A stretch of 64,000 nucleotides of DNA from Fischerella sp. PCC 9431 (GCF_000447295.1 NZ_KE650771.1:3421964-3485963), one strand, 5' to 3'; shown: positions 38,427 through 47,294, numbered from the stretch's first letter. Notes: generated by a model from the sequence alone, not told the origin. Made by a program: numbers and translations.

Positions 38427-38499
38427 AAAATCAGAAAGGGCGCCGACGACTGGCCGTGTTTCGTCTCGGCACCCTTGCTGGTTCGCTCCTCACACACCA
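38427..38499 (-). ncRNA. Candidate small RNA with a loop complementary to the Yfr1 core
   Basis: On the minus strand a promoter (TTGACT, 17 bases, TATATT) leads into about 70 bases with two hairpins. The first is GCTGGT...ACCAGC (38501-38477), with loop GTGTGAGGAGCGA. The second is a terminator, GGGTGCCGA...TCGGCGCCC (38474-38438), followed by TTTCTGATTTTTT. The start site is expected near 38497, so the first stem may be partly cut. The loop is complementary, except for the last base, to ACUCCUCACAC, which I recall as the conserved core of cyanobacterial Yfr1. No coding frame fits. Confidence 0.65.
38438..38474 (-). terminator. Terminator of the small RNA candidate
   Basis: Arms GGGTGCCGA and TCGGCGCCC (one mismatch) with a 19-base loop, followed on the minus strand by TTTCTGATTTTTT. 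Confidence 0.75.
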
Positions 38500-38502
38500 G
38501 CT

Positions 38503-38531
38503 AATATATCTTAGGTGATTGAGTCAGTCAA
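38503..38531 (-). promoter_or_regulatory. Sigma-70-type promoter of the small RNA candidate
   Basis: Reading on the minus strand, TTGACT (38531-38526) and TATATT (38508-38503) are separated by exactly 17 bases. This is a near-consensus arrangement facing the hairpin pair and its terminator. Confidence 0.7.
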
Positions 38532-38622
38532 TACTTGTTACAAAACTTTTGATATCTTTCATTTTTATGTTTTTTTTTGATGTTTGTTGGTAGTTAGTTT
38601 TTACTTCCAAACACAATCAACT

Positions 38623-39555
38623 TCATAATTCCCAAAGAGCAAAAATATTCAGCTTTTCTTCCAACAGCCGTCTTAAAACCGATTGAGTGCATGAAACTAG
38701 ACCCAATCTAGCTTGAGCAAGTTCTGGTGAGTTGGCTTTTACTTCACCCCACATCCGACAGTCGCGCCAGAAGTTTTCAAACGTTTTACTTAAAGCAAGC
38801 GCTACTTTTTCCCATTTCACCGCAGCACTAGACTCAGAACACTCCAAGTCGTCAACAACTTTTACTAACTCGCTGATCAAGCAAAGTTCACTTGGGTGAT
38901 GAAAACGTAGTTCTTGCTGATTGTTAAGCCAAGGTATAGCGCTCTCAGAAGTAATTAATCCTTCTTGCTTACCCAACCGCAGCAGTGAGCAACAACGCAC
39001 ATGGGCATATTGAACGGGAAATAGGGCATTGGGCATTGGGCATTGGGCATTGGGCATTGGACATTGGGCATTGGGCATTGGGCATTGGGCATCTCTCCGT
39101 TCCCCCTTCTCCCTGCTCCCTTGTCCCCCTTGTTCCCCTTGTCCCCCTTGTCCCCCTTGTCCCCCTTGCCCTCCTTGAAGGATATAATCTCCCCGCCGAT
39201 TTTCTATAAGGCTTTGTAACCACTCAGCCAAAACAGGGTGAGCCAATTTTAAATGAATCCAACCAGGTGGAACTATTTGAATGCTGAAAACTCCAACCAA
39301 GTTTGCCGAAAAATGAGAAGCGATCGCGTTGGCAATCTCCATCGGTGGGATTTTCTCATATTTTGCCAGTTGTAGTGCTAACCCTGTGATGTAAAAAACT
39401 TGATTATTATCTCTACCTTTAGATAGAGGAAAATTTTGATTTATTAGGCTTTCTCTCTTAATGGTATTCGTATAAATACTTAGCCATGACAGCAAGTAAC
39501 TATTTAATAAACATTTAATTGCTGCATAACTACTTACCTGTAGCTTTTTGTACAC
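38623..39555 (-). CDS. DALR anticodon-binding-domain protein, ArgS-like but without a catalytic core
   Basis: A protein of about 310 residues. Residues about 70-115 ([20 protein letters not shown]) resemble the N-terminal domain of arginyl-tRNA synthetase. Residues about 185-310 ([44 protein letters not shown]) resemble its DALR anticodon-binding domain. HIGH and KMSKS motifs are absent, so it cannot charge tRNA by itself. Between the two parts sits a repeat-coded stretch of GGQ triplets and PNAQCPM heptads (DNA 39013-39175). The start is uncertain; the longest frame begins at a GTG. A tRNA-binding or regulatory role is inference. Confidence 0.75.
   Translation of the reverse strand: MYKKLQVSSYAAIKCLLNSYLLSWLSIYTNTIKRESLINQNFPLSKGRDNNQVFYITGLALQLAKYEKIPPMEIANAIASHFSANLVGVFSIQIVPPGWIHLKLAHPVLAEWLQSLIENRRGDYILQGGQGGQGGQGGQGEQGGQGSREKGERRDAQCPMPNAQCPMPNAQCPMPNALFPVQYAHVRCCSLLRLGKQEGLITSESAIPWLNNQQELRFHHPSELCLISELVKVVDDLECSESSAAVKWEKVALALSKTFENFWRDCRMWGEVKANSPELAQARLGLVSCTQSVLRRLLEEKLNIFALWEL
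39013..39175 (-). repeat. In-frame heptamer and nonamer tandem repeats within a gene
   Basis: Plus-strand copies of TTGGGCA (about ten, 39022-39090) code on the minus strand for repeated PNAQCPM. Copies of CCCCCTTGT (39120-39170) code for GGQ repeats. The same units occur between genes elsewhere in the window, so this is intergenic-type repeat DNA inside a coding frame. Confidence 0.85.
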
Positions 39556-39852
39556 TTACTTTACTGTTACTAAACATCTACTTGAAAACTATTGATTTTA
39601 TGTCATCTGTCTTTAGACAGAACTTTAATCTAACCAAAGAAAAATTAGAAAAATGCAAATTTTTTTTGAAACTGAGTAAATTTTACTACCATCATTGTAC
39701 AGTAGGAAGTATAACAAAAGAGTAGGAACTAAAATTCCTCTCTTTGCATGGCTGGCACTGTTAGGTGTTAAGCCTGACCTGCCAACGAGAAGACACTCCT
39801 TGCACCTTGTTATGACCTCTTTTTGTCTTCAGCCGAACGCTCTTTGTTACCT

Positions 39853-40572
39853 ATGCAATCTCCATCCTCCTTTTCTGAGGCATCACGCCCTTTCTTAACT
39901 TGGCAACGCATTCTTGATTGGGCTCAAGAACACTACCGCTGCCGCACCTTTAGCAAAGATGAGCGCATTCCAGCCCGTCCTGGATTGCTGTATTTAGTGC
40001 AAAGGGGTGCAATCCGCATGGTAGGAACCGCCCAAGTGAGTGCAACAGCAAGTCAATTAACGTCCCGACGCATCAACAGAACTCCAGAAGAAGCCTTCTT
40101 AGGGTTTGTGGGTGCAGGACAGCCCTTTGAAATTGTTGCCCAATCACCATTCACGCTCCAGGCTTATGCCCATGTTGACCAAACAGCAGTGCTGTGGATG
40201 TACTGGCACGATTTAGACAACTGGCCTCACTTCCGACGTGAAGTTATGGATGCCTTTAGATATCAGCACCAGCGTAAGCTGCTGTGGCTGAGTGCTTTAG
40301 GGCAACGCCGCACAATTGACCGACTCTTAGGATTCCTCACATTGTTGATAGAGGAATATGGAGAGCCAGCAATGAGTGAAACCGATCCAGAAGTGATTCG
40401 TGGCTATTGTTTACCTTTCCCACTCACCCATGCCCAAATTGGCAGTGCCATTGGTTCGACTCGTGTTACCGTCACCCGTTTGATGGGCAAGTTGCGTCAG
40501 CGCGGCTTAATCCTCACCCAGGGAGATAATTTGATTTGCTTGCCAGCAGAATCGATTAACAGAGCCGGCTAA
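39853..40572 (+). CDS. Crp/Fnr-family transcriptional regulator (DevH-like)
   Basis: A 239-residue regulator from the ATG at 39853; an in-frame TTG ten codons earlier is less likely. An N-terminal cyclic-nucleotide-binding-like beta barrel (residues about 30-120, but without the residues that hold cAMP in Crp) is followed by a dimer helix. The winged helix-turn-helix is FPLTHAQIGSAIGSTRVTVTRLMGKLRQRGL (read in parts, about 190-222). It resembles Crp-family proteins of heterocystous cyanobacteria, among them DevH, needed for heterocyst function. I give that name only as a resemblance. Confidence 0.85.
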   Translation: MQSPSSFSEASRPFLTWQRILDWAQEHYRCRTFSKDERIPARPGLLYLVQRGAIRMVGTAQVSATASQLTSRRINRTPEEAFLGFVGAGQPFEIVAQSPFTLQAYAHVDQTAVLWMYWHDLDNWPHFRREVMDAFRYQHQRKLLWLSALGQRRTIDRLLGFLTLLIEEYGEPAMSETDPEVIRGYCLPFPLTHAQIGSAIGSTRVTVTRLMGKLRQRGLILTQGDNLICLPAESINRAG

Positions 40573-40766
40573 AGCATAGTTGCCAAATTCTTTGATGAGA
40601 AGTCGCCCTACCAGATAGGAATAGCGTCCACCACCGCTATCCTGACGGGAAGGCGTAATCCTCGTACAAGAAAGAAAACCACCTAAAAAGTTCTTACGCG
40701 CTTATAGAGGGTTCTAGGGGTGTCTATTGGCAATCTTGCCACTTTGTAGTCTGTCTCTGACAGGTG

Positions 40767-41276
40767 TCAGCGAATTTTGACAAAGCCAGCTTGCACAATC
40801 AATTCCTGTCCCTGCTCAGTCAGCAGCAAGTTGGCATAAGCGACACCCGCTTGCTGCTCGGTTTGATCATTCTGTTTGACCACCACAAACAGATTGCGGG
40901 TAATTCAGATACTTTCCAGATTGGAAAGCCTCAGTGTTCAGTTTGTTTCATCTACCAGACACTCAGAAGGGAGGACAAGAGTGTCTTGGTAGAAAGCAAT
41001 ATATTGCCCTTGCGATCGCCCCAAAGCAAGGGTTTAATTGAACATTGAAGAACAACTTCAGGGGCAGAAGCGTAATATATGCCACCAGGACTATTAGCCA
41101 CTTTTTTTAGGGCTTGGGTGGTGCTGTAAACAAGCTCCACATTAGAGCTAAAATCTTGACCACCCAAGATGTCTTGGACACATAACTCTAAAGTCGAGTG
41201 CCTGCATCACTGATGTAGCAATAACATGCCTTTACAGGGATATTAGACCCACTAACTTGACTCCAATTTGTGATAC
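40767..41276 (-). pseudogene. Decayed PstS-like phosphate-binding protein gene
   Basis: The minus strand reads as the C-terminal half of a phosphate ABC-transporter binding protein in several frames. ITNWSQVSGSNIPVK and ISDAGTRL end at a stop near 41190. LGGQDFSSNVELVYSTTQAL and SPGGIYYASAPEVVLQC follow in a second frame. RNLFVVVKQND and YANLLLTEQGQELIVQAGF come last, ending at 40767. At least two frameshifts or stops separate them and the N-terminal half is missing. It lies directly after the HtrA-type gene's stop codon. Confidence 0.8.
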
Positions 41277-41280
41277 GTTA

Positions 41281-42501
41281 CTACGAAGCACTCTTCAGTT
41301 CGGCTGTGCGGACTGATAATTGTTGTGTTTGATTGCCGCGTTGGACTTTTACCTGTAAGACCTGGCCGATGCGAGTATCTTCCACAAGATTTTGCAGCTG
41401 TTCAGCACTAGTAATTGCTTGCCCATCGATTTGAGTGATCACATCTCCGCGTCGAATACCTGCTGTAGCAGCTGGAGAATTAGGTAAAACCCGCATTACC
41501 AAAACCCCGTTCACTTCTGGAATCAAGAACTGAGAATTGGGGTCATTATTGCTTTCTTTGGCTAACTGGGAGGTGAGAGTTACCATCTGCACACCCAAGT
41601 AAGGATGAGCTACTTTACCACCACGTTGCAGTTGAGCTGTGATTTGTTTGGCTTTGTCGATGGGAATAGCAAAACCAATCCCCATTGCATCAGCACGAAT
41701 TGCTGTATTGATACCGATGACTTCGCCTCGATCATTTAACAACGGACCCCCAGAGTTTCCGGGGTTAATTGCAGCATCTGTTTGAATAAAGTCTAAGCGT
41801 TTGTCAGGGATACCAACTTGAGCGCTAGAACGTCTGAGGGTGCTGACAATTCCCAAGGTGACGGTGTTGTCAAATCCCAAAGGATTACCAACTGCGATCG
41901 CCCAGTCTCCTACTTGGACATTAGAAGAAGAACCTAAAGGCGCTACAGGCAAATCACCACCAGCATTAATCTTAACTATAGCTAAATCAGTGACTTCATC
42001 CACACCTTGGACTTTACCTTCTAATTTGCGTCCATCCTTGAGGGTGACTGTAACTTTATCAGCATTATCGACCACGTGGGCATTAGTCATAACAAAGCCA
42101 CTTTTGTCAATAATGAAACCTGAACCTAAACCACGTAATTGTTCCGGCGGTAATTGTTGAGGAAAACTTTCACCAAAGAACCTGCGGAAGAATGGGTCAT
42201 CGTAAAAATCTGGGAGACGACGGGTAACTGTACGCTCAGTATCAATCCGCACTACAGCCTTACCCACACGATTCACAGCCGCAGTCACAAAGCTGCTGTT
42301 ACCAACAGCTGCTGTTGCGGGTGATTGCTTTTGAGCAATAAGTTGTGGTGTCTCATTTATGAGTGGTTTCGGTGCTGGATCAGCTTGGGAAGGTGACACT
42401 TGGAGAGTACCAACAGTTAGTACAACTCCCAAAATTATGGCTAATACATGGGTTCCGAGTTGTCGGATAGACCTGGGTAGCTGGGAAAATCGCATAACCA
42501 C
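41281..42501 (-). CDS. HtrA/Deg-type serine protease
   Basis: A 406-residue exported protease. An N-terminal hydrophobic segment (about residues 15-33) ends near QADPAP. The trypsin-like domain has the triad His in [11 protein letters not shown], Asp in DLAIVKI and Ser in [10 protein letters not shown]. One PDZ domain follows ([30 protein letters not shown]). The family (HhoA, HhoB, HtrA in Synechocystis) degrades damaged proteins in periplasm or lumen; which of the three this matches is not clear. [12 protein letters not shown] and [12 protein letters not shown] are the usual flanking motifs. Confidence 0.95.
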   Translation of the reverse strand: MVMRFSQLPRSIRQLGTHVLAIILGVVLTVGTLQVSPSQADPAPKPLINETPQLIAQKQSPATAAVGNSSFVTAAVNRVGKAVVRIDTERTVTRRLPDFYDDPFFRRFFGESFPQQLPPEQLRGLGSGFIIDKSGFVMTNAHVVDNADKVTVTLKDGRKLEGKVQGVDEVTDLAIVKINAGGDLPVAPLGSSSNVQVGDWAIAVGNPLGFDNTVTLGIVSTLRRSSAQVGIPDKRLDFIQTDAAINPGNSGGPLLNDRGEVIGINTAIRADAMGIGFAIPIDKAKQITAQLQRGGKVAHPYLGVQMVTLTSQLAKESNNDPNSQFLIPEVNGVLVMRVLPNSPAATAGIRRGDVITQIDGQAITSAEQLQNLVEDTRIGQVLQVKVQRGNQTQQLSVRTAELKSAS

Positions 42502-42804
42502 AACCTTAATTTTTCAGTCTAGTTAATTACGTAATCGTGACAGTTTTCTCTAAAATTATTGTTGCAGATTTAATGAGAATCCTTACGTGTTGACGCTTGT
42601 TTTGATGTGGGAGTTTCGCCATCACTCTCATCTTCAACACGTTAGAGCTTACACAACACAACTGTAGATTAATTTATTTGAATGGATTAGTGAAAAGCTA
42701 TTCTGGAAATTCACACTTTTAATATTCGGGAATTAGGATGATGAACTTTTGCCAATTGTGGTACACGATTCTCGACCAAATATTGGTAAAAACATACACT
42801 GAAA
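42502..42804. other. Intergenic region with a possible RNA fold
   Basis: Perfect 9-bp arms ACGTGTTGA (42585-42593) and TCAACACGT (42634-42642) enclose a second GATG...CATC pairing. No T-run follows. It lies upstream of the HtrA-type gene and downstream of the cupin gene on the same strand, so it could be a transcript end or a leader. Confidence 0.4.
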
Positions 42805-43152
42805 TCACGAAGTCAAAGATGACTCAAAAAACCCCATTTCTCCCAGCCTAATGGTGATAATTTCGACATCAGTGACGGCTTTGTGGGGGCCTTGTTGAGT
42901 GTCAGCAGGTGTAAACCAAAACATCCCACTTGAACAAATTGTCTCTCCCGTTTCCAGCACTCCATTGATTACATAAACATACTCATCACAGGGGTGAGTA
43001 TGAATAGGGATGGTAGTACCTTCTTTCATTTTCAGCAAATGAATCGAACCCTTTGGTACAGGTTCAGCTAAAGGTAATAACTGAGTACCAGGAAACTGCT
43101 TCAGATCCAGCCATTGCTCAGAGGTAACTTGAATAAAACTTTGTTCTGGCAT
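42805..43152 (-). CDS. Cupin-domain protein (ChrR-like)
   Basis: A 115-residue single-domain cupin. Metal-binding residues are visible in GTTIPIHTHPCDEYVYVINGVLE and later in TPADTQQGPHKA. Family members are dioxygenases, isomerases or anti-sigma ChrR cupin parts; the reaction is not known. It is divergent from the TetR gene and the two share a perfect palindrome, so it is that regulator's likely target. Confidence 0.85.
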   Translation of the reverse strand: MPEQSFIQVTSEQWLDLKQFPGTQLLPLAEPVPKGSIHLLKMKEGTTIPIHTHPCDEYVYVINGVLETGETICSSGMFWFTPADTQQGPHKAVTDVEIITIRLGEMGFFESSLTS

Positions 43153-43174
43153 GTTTTATACCTCATGATAATAT

Positions 43175-43209
43175 AACTCTGGGAGTGAATATTATTCACT
43201 CCCAGAGTT
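43175..43209. promoter_or_regulatory. 35-bp perfect palindrome between cupin and TetR genes
   Basis: Arms AACTCTGGGAGTGAATA and TATTCACTCCCAGAGTT meet around a single central T. It ends 16 bases before the TetR ATG and starts 22 bases before the cupin ATG. The length and symmetry fit a TetR-family operator that controls both genes. Confidence 0.85.
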
Positions 43210-43225
43210 TAGCATAAGCTGCGTA

Positions 43226-43876
43226 ATGAAAAAAAAGTTAAAACTTTCACAGCCTCGTTACGATGTTGCTGGGAGATATACAGCTTTGTTGGAAGCAGGT
43301 GAAGTTCTACTGTGTGAAGGCTATGACAACGCTCAACCCCAACTGATAGCTCAAACCGCAGGTGTATCAATAGGACTGTTCTATAAGCATTTCAAGAACA
43401 AACAAGAATTACTCACCGCGATTATGGTTCATCATTTGGGGATTTTACACTCTCAAATAACTGATGATATTGAGCAATACTCCAATCCTGCGGAAGCTTT
43501 ACATATGGTCATTGTCTTAACACTAAAGTACTTCCAAGCACATCAAGGACTGATCAAACTCTTTTTCATGCAGATTGGCTATGGAGATACAAAAGCCACA
43601 GAAAAACTGGGGGAAGCAAGGCAAACTTATCGACATATTTTGCGATCAATTCTGGAAGATGGAATTGCTAAAGGTATGTTTTTGACATCAGATATTCTAG
43701 ATATTGAAATAGCTCTAAATAGTATAATTGGCACTATTAATTGGTCGCTTTATGACCTGTTGGTTGTTAAAAACAAGAATATTGAGCCAAATCAATTGGC
43801 GAAAAAACTGTCAACACATTTATTGCGAAGTTTCTTAATGTCGATGGAGAAACAGCAATCAAGCTTCCAGCAGTAA
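43226..43876 (+). CDS. TetR-family transcriptional regulator
   Basis: A 216-residue regulator. The helix-turn-helix is in NAQPQLIAQTAGVSIGLFYKHFKNKQELL (read in parts, about residues 34-62). The rest is the all-helical ligand and dimer domain. It is divergent from the cupin gene across a perfect 35-bp palindrome, so autorepression and control of the cupin are likely. The ligand is unknown. Confidence 0.9.
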   Translation: MKKKLKLSQPRYDVAGRYTALLEAGEVLLCEGYDNAQPQLIAQTAGVSIGLFYKHFKNKQELLTAIMVHHLGILHSQITDDIEQYSNPAEALHMVIVLTLKYFQAHQGLIKLFFMQIGYGDTKATEKLGEARQTYRHILRSILEDGIAKGMFLTSDILDIEIALNSIIGTINWSLYDLLVVKNKNIEPNQLAKKLSTHLLRSFLMSMEKQQSSFQQ

Positions 43877-43987
43877 AAGAATCTACTACCAAAGTTATAG
43901 AAATAAATACCACACTTGACAGTCCCAAGTAAGCAGTATCAAAAAGATAGGATTGTGGTTACAGAGTTTTAGTGTGGAAAATAAATT

Positions 43988-44230
43988 ATGGTAGAACAGT
44001 TAAACTCTGTTGTCCATGAAGAGCCTCGTAATCAGCGTGCTTATGTTATTCCTTTGCAGCAAGAAAACTCATTTTTGGAATGGTTGAGAGATAGTGGTAG
44101 ATTAATACCACGAGGTACTGAAGAATCTTATTCTTACGACGAAGAGGAAGAAGAAATAGCTGAGATCGTAGATCAAGATACCTATGATTTTGAAGAAGAG
44201 GTAGAGACAACAGAAGAAGTAGAGGATTGA
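43988..44230 (+). CDS. DUF3134-family small acidic protein
   Basis: An 80-residue protein. The first half (EPRNQRAYVIPLQQENSFLE, WLRDSGRLIPR) is the short conserved DUF3134 domain of cyanobacteria. The second half is very acidic, with runs of glutamate. Function unknown. A strong bidirectional terminator follows. Confidence 0.8.
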   Translation: MVEQLNSVVHEEPRNQRAYVIPLQQENSFLEWLRDSGRLIPRGTEESYSYDEEEEEIAEIVDQDTYDFEEEVETTEEVED

Positions 44231-44300
44231 TATCAAAGCTGAAGCCTAGAAATTGAGATTTACCGGACGTAGACTTTGCCCAATAAAGCTCAATACAAAC

Positions 44301-44346
44301 AAAAAATAGCTGGCAATAGATTAATCTATTGCCAGCTAAGTTTTTT
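44301..44346. terminator. Bidirectional intrinsic terminator
   Basis: TAGCTGGCAATAGATT and AATCTATTGCCAGCTA (44307-44338) form a perfect 32-bp palindrome. AAAAAA lies before it and TTTTTT after it, so it serves both the DUF3134 gene (plus) and the DUF1517 gene (minus). Confidence 0.95.
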
Positions 44347-44371
44347 CGGTTATCCCGACACAACAAAATAA

Positions 44372-45352
44372 TTAAACCAGTTTCAGTTCTGGATATTGTG
44401 CCAATACATCTTCACTGGTAAGGATATCGCCTTCTGCTTGCGGAGTCCACAATACTTCAAAGGCTAACAGTTGTTCGCCAGGAATACTACCAATTTGACG
44501 TAAGGCTTGACGCAAGTCATCGGCGTTGTTAATTTGTGGGATTTCAAATTTACCGAGAGTCGCAGCCAACAGAGTCACGATGATGTATTCTCCTGGACCT
44601 TCGGTAATTAGGCGAGTTGGGTTGTCGAGTTGATCAGCAGACGGTAAAGTTTCTTTGCGAGTTGCGGCTTTGAGTTGATTGTTGACGTTAGACAAAGTTT
44701 CTTCGTTGAATTTGCTACGTTCAGCCAATGCTAAACGGTTGAATGTTGATTCTGCTGCATTCAGACGTGCTTGTTGCGTGCCACCACCTGCATATACCCA
44801 ATATTCTGGATGACGAAGTAAAGCGAGGCTAGCTTCTTGTAAGACTTCAGCTCTACCCTCTGAAGAATTGGTATCAGCAGTTTCGGCAATGTAATTAAGT
44901 TCTGGTTGTAAACTACGGGCGTTAGCTAATAAACCCACTTGTAACTGACTGATAGAAACTGTAGGGTTGCTGCTGTAACCGATATCGTCACCACCACCAC
45001 TAACAGCACGACGGAATGATTGTGCTAAAAAGCCAGCGATCGCCAAAAAAATTAACAGACCAAATAGTCCACCACCAAAACCAAATACTGGCACTATAAA
45101 AGGAAATCCGAATCCACCACCTGGATATCCTGGATAATATCCACCGCCGTATCCTCCACCAGGAGGTGCATAAGTGCGGGGTGAGGAGTAGCCACGACCG
45201 CTACTAGGCATTCGGAAGGAACCACCACCAATTCGACCCCCACTAGCTGCTAATGCGCCGTCAGCATGACTCAGTGCCAACGTGAACACCAAAAATAGGA
45301 CAAATAGTGGCTTTAAAAGTGGTTTGAAGGCTTGTTGCAGTTTTTTATGCAT
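44372..45352 (-). CDS. DUF1517 membrane protein
   Basis: A 326-residue protein from the ATG at 45352 (MHKKLQQAFK); an upstream start would add 14 residues before the signal. A signal peptide ends near DGALAASG. A glycine/tyrosine/proline-rich stretch (RGYSSPRTY, GGGYGGGYYPGYPGG) follows, then a membrane helix (about residues 90-110) and a C-terminal DUF1517 domain (TVSISQLQVGLLANARSLQ, YIIVTLLAAT, LAFEVLWTPQAEGD). Common in cyanobacteria and plastids; function unknown. Confidence 0.85.
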   Translation of the reverse strand: MHKKLQQAFKPLLKPLFVLFLVFTLALSHADGALAASGGRIGGGSFRMPSSGRGYSSPRTYAPPGGGYGGGYYPGYPGGGFGFPFIVPVFGFGGGLFGLLIFLAIAGFLAQSFRRAVSGGGDDIGYSSNPTVSISQLQVGLLANARSLQPELNYIAETADTNSSEGRAEVLQEASLALLRHPEYWVYAGGGTQQARLNAAESTFNRLALAERSKFNEETLSNVNNQLKAATRKETLPSADQLDNPTRLITEGPGEYIIVTLLAATLGKFEIPQINNADDLRQALRQIGSIPGEQLLAFEVLWTPQAEGDILTSEDVLAQYPELKLV

Positions 45353-46043
45353 AACACAGTTAATTGAAAAACGATATTGATTATATTTTTCCAAAGACGG
45401 AATCTTTTTGCGTTTGGTGAGTGACGCTAGCCTGTACCATGCAAGGGATTTAAAGTAGCTCCCATCACTAGCTACATCTTAAATTTATCGTTTATTATCC
45501 TGTGTTTGCAGCTATCCTCTGGGCTAATTCGGTCGCAATAACCGTACTTCATTGGGATCAGGGATTAGGGATTAGGGATTGGGGGTCACAGACATGGGGG
45601 ACTTATCAGTTATCAGTTATCAGTTATCAAATTAAACTGGTCACTGTTAACTGTTAACTGTTAACTGATTCATGCCCATTGACCAACGACTTTGTATTCG
45701 GCATTTTGGCATAACATTTTGATGGTATTCAGTTATTCTACTGATCACATCTATACTGAGTACATCCTTACAGAATTCTTTGCGATTATGCAGGTAGAGA
45801 TGTAGCGATCGCAGCTATCAACCTAAAACCTACAAGTTCTTAAAAGAATAGTTAAGAGTTGACTAATAAAGTGAATATCAAATCTGGGGAGTGTGTTAAG
45901 AATGTGTAGCGCACTATTGAATCAGGTGTGTGAGAACACCTGAAATTAATGTAATTATTGATTCAGTAGTAGCGTACATTTCTACGCTTGTATTACAAGC
46001 CGACAGCGAAATAAGTTTTTAAATTTTACTTATTCAATTTCTG
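45353..46043. other. Repeat-rich intergenic region
   Basis: About 690 bases with three different tandem heptamer arrays: GGGATTA type (45554-45585), TTATCAG type (45603-45630) and ACTGTTA type (45643-45667). The remainder holds one HIP1-like GCGATCGC near 45806 and no supported gene. The glycosyltransferase promoter should lie near its end. Confidence 0.6.
45554..45667. repeat. Three adjacent short tandem repeat arrays
   Basis: GGGATCAGGGATTAGGGATT, then TTATCAGTTATCAGTTATCA, then ACTGTTAACTGTTAACTGTT. Each unit is seven bases. Arrays of this type are characteristic of heterocystous cyanobacterial genomes. Confidence 0.85.
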
Positions 46044-47294
46044 ATGGAACAGATTTCATCAAGGGTCGCGACCGTTGGAGAACAAACTGTATCTCCAGAT
46101 ATTCTAGTGGTATGCCGCACTTTTCTACCCAGAAAAGGCGGTATTGAAGAATACATGTACAATCGCTGTCTACAAGATACAGACCGGGTAATTCTTCTTA
46201 CCGCTAGTTGTGCAGGAGATAAAGCTTTTGACAAATCACAAGTATTTCCTGTGTATCGTTGGCACATTCCCCAGTCTTGGCGTGATGGTTTGAGGATATT
46301 TTTACTCGAACCAACTCTAAATATAATTTGGTCAGCTATTTTCGCAATAAAGCTTTATTTTCGCTATCATTACCGCTATATCGAATGGGGTCATGGCTAC
46401 GGCTTTATTGCACTGTTACTTTTGAGCTATCTTTTACCTATTCGCTTTTTTCTCTACTTGCATGGTAATGATATTGTATGTAATTTACGCAATCCAATCA
46501 TGCGATCGCTTTTTGCATTAACTTTGCGAAGAGCAGAAGGTATTGTTTGCAATAGCGGTTGGACACGAGATTTGCTCACCGCTCATTTTCAAATCAACAC
46601 TCCCACCCACGTTATTCATCCTGTTGTTAGAAGGAAAAAATTTGGTATAGCCAGTCCTACCGCAATTGAGGAATTACGTCTACGGGTACGCAAGAGCCAC
46701 GATATTCCAGAAAATGCAGTAGTAATTCTCTCGGTTGGCTGTCTACAACAGTATAAAGGTTTTGACTTAGTAATAGATAATTTACCACTGCTCCTCACTT
46801 TAGGGCTGGAAGTTCATTACATACTGTGTGGACAAGGCCCTTATGAAGCAAAATTACAATCTCAGGTACGACGCCTGCGCTTAGATAGATGGGTACATTT
46901 TGCTGGAAATGTTGCTGAACGAGAATTGGCTGGTTACTATGCAGCTTGCGATATTTTTGCTTTGCTGACTTTATTTGATCGCAACCTTAGCAGCCACTTA
47001 GGTTTTGGTATGGTTTACTTAGAAGCAGCTTACTTTGGTAAACCAATTATTGCCTCAAACTTTGGTTGGATTACAGATACAGTTCGTAATGGTAAAAATG
47101 GTTTAATTGTCAACCCATATTCTGGTTTAGAAATGTTTCAAGCTTTTCGCCAGCTTTGTGAAAACCAGCAACTACGGGAACAACTTGGTCGTAGGGGAAG
47201 AATACTAGCGAACAAAAGAAGTTTGCACCGATGGCTTTATATCCCTGAATCTCGTTATTCTTGTTTAATGAACTACCCAGACCTACTTTGTTGA
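46044..47294 (+). CDS. Glycosyltransferase family 4 (GT-B fold)
   Basis: A 416-residue sugar transferase. The N-terminal domain has ILVVCRTFLPRKGGIEEYMYN and FFLYLHGNDIVCN. The C-terminal nucleotide-sugar domain has VILSVGCLQQYKGFDLVI, YILCGQGPYEA, HFAGNVAERELAGYYAACDIF, and the acidic motif region FGMVYLEAAYFGKPIIASN. It probably adds a sugar to a surface polysaccharide or lipid. The last 15-20 residues (from about YIPESRYS) run into the hairpin end of a TnpB remnant, so the native C-terminus may have been replaced. Confidence 0.85.
   Translation: MEQISSRVATVGEQTVSPDILVVCRTFLPRKGGIEEYMYNRCLQDTDRVILLTASCAGDKAFDKSQVFPVYRWHIPQSWRDGLRIFLLEPTLNIIWSAIFAIKLYFRYHYRYIEWGHGYGFIALLLLSYLLPIRFFLYLHGNDIVCNLRNPIMRSLFALTLRRAEGIVCNSGWTRDLLTAHFQINTPTHVIHPVVRRKKFGIASPTAIEELRLRVRKSHDIPENAVVILSVGCLQQYKGFDLVIDNLPLLLTLGLEVHYILCGQGPYEAKLQSQVRRLRLDRWVHFAGNVAERELAGYYAACDIFALLTLFDRNLSSHLGFGMVYLEAAYFGKPIIASNFGWITDTVRNGKNGLIVNPYSGLEMFQAFRQLCENQQLREQLGRRGRILANKRSLHRWLYIPESRYSCLMNYPDLLC

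Noticed and set aside
38427..38531. Yfr1 on the plus strand (CTCCTCACAC at 38486-38495)
   Set aside because: On that strand the motif lies in a hairpin loop instead of between two stems, and no terminator follows it. The promoter and T-run belong to the minus strand.
40764..41048. 94-codon plus-strand frame in the pstS remnant
   Set aside because: The readable protein similarity (PstS-like) is on the minus strand; the plus-strand frame shows no motif.
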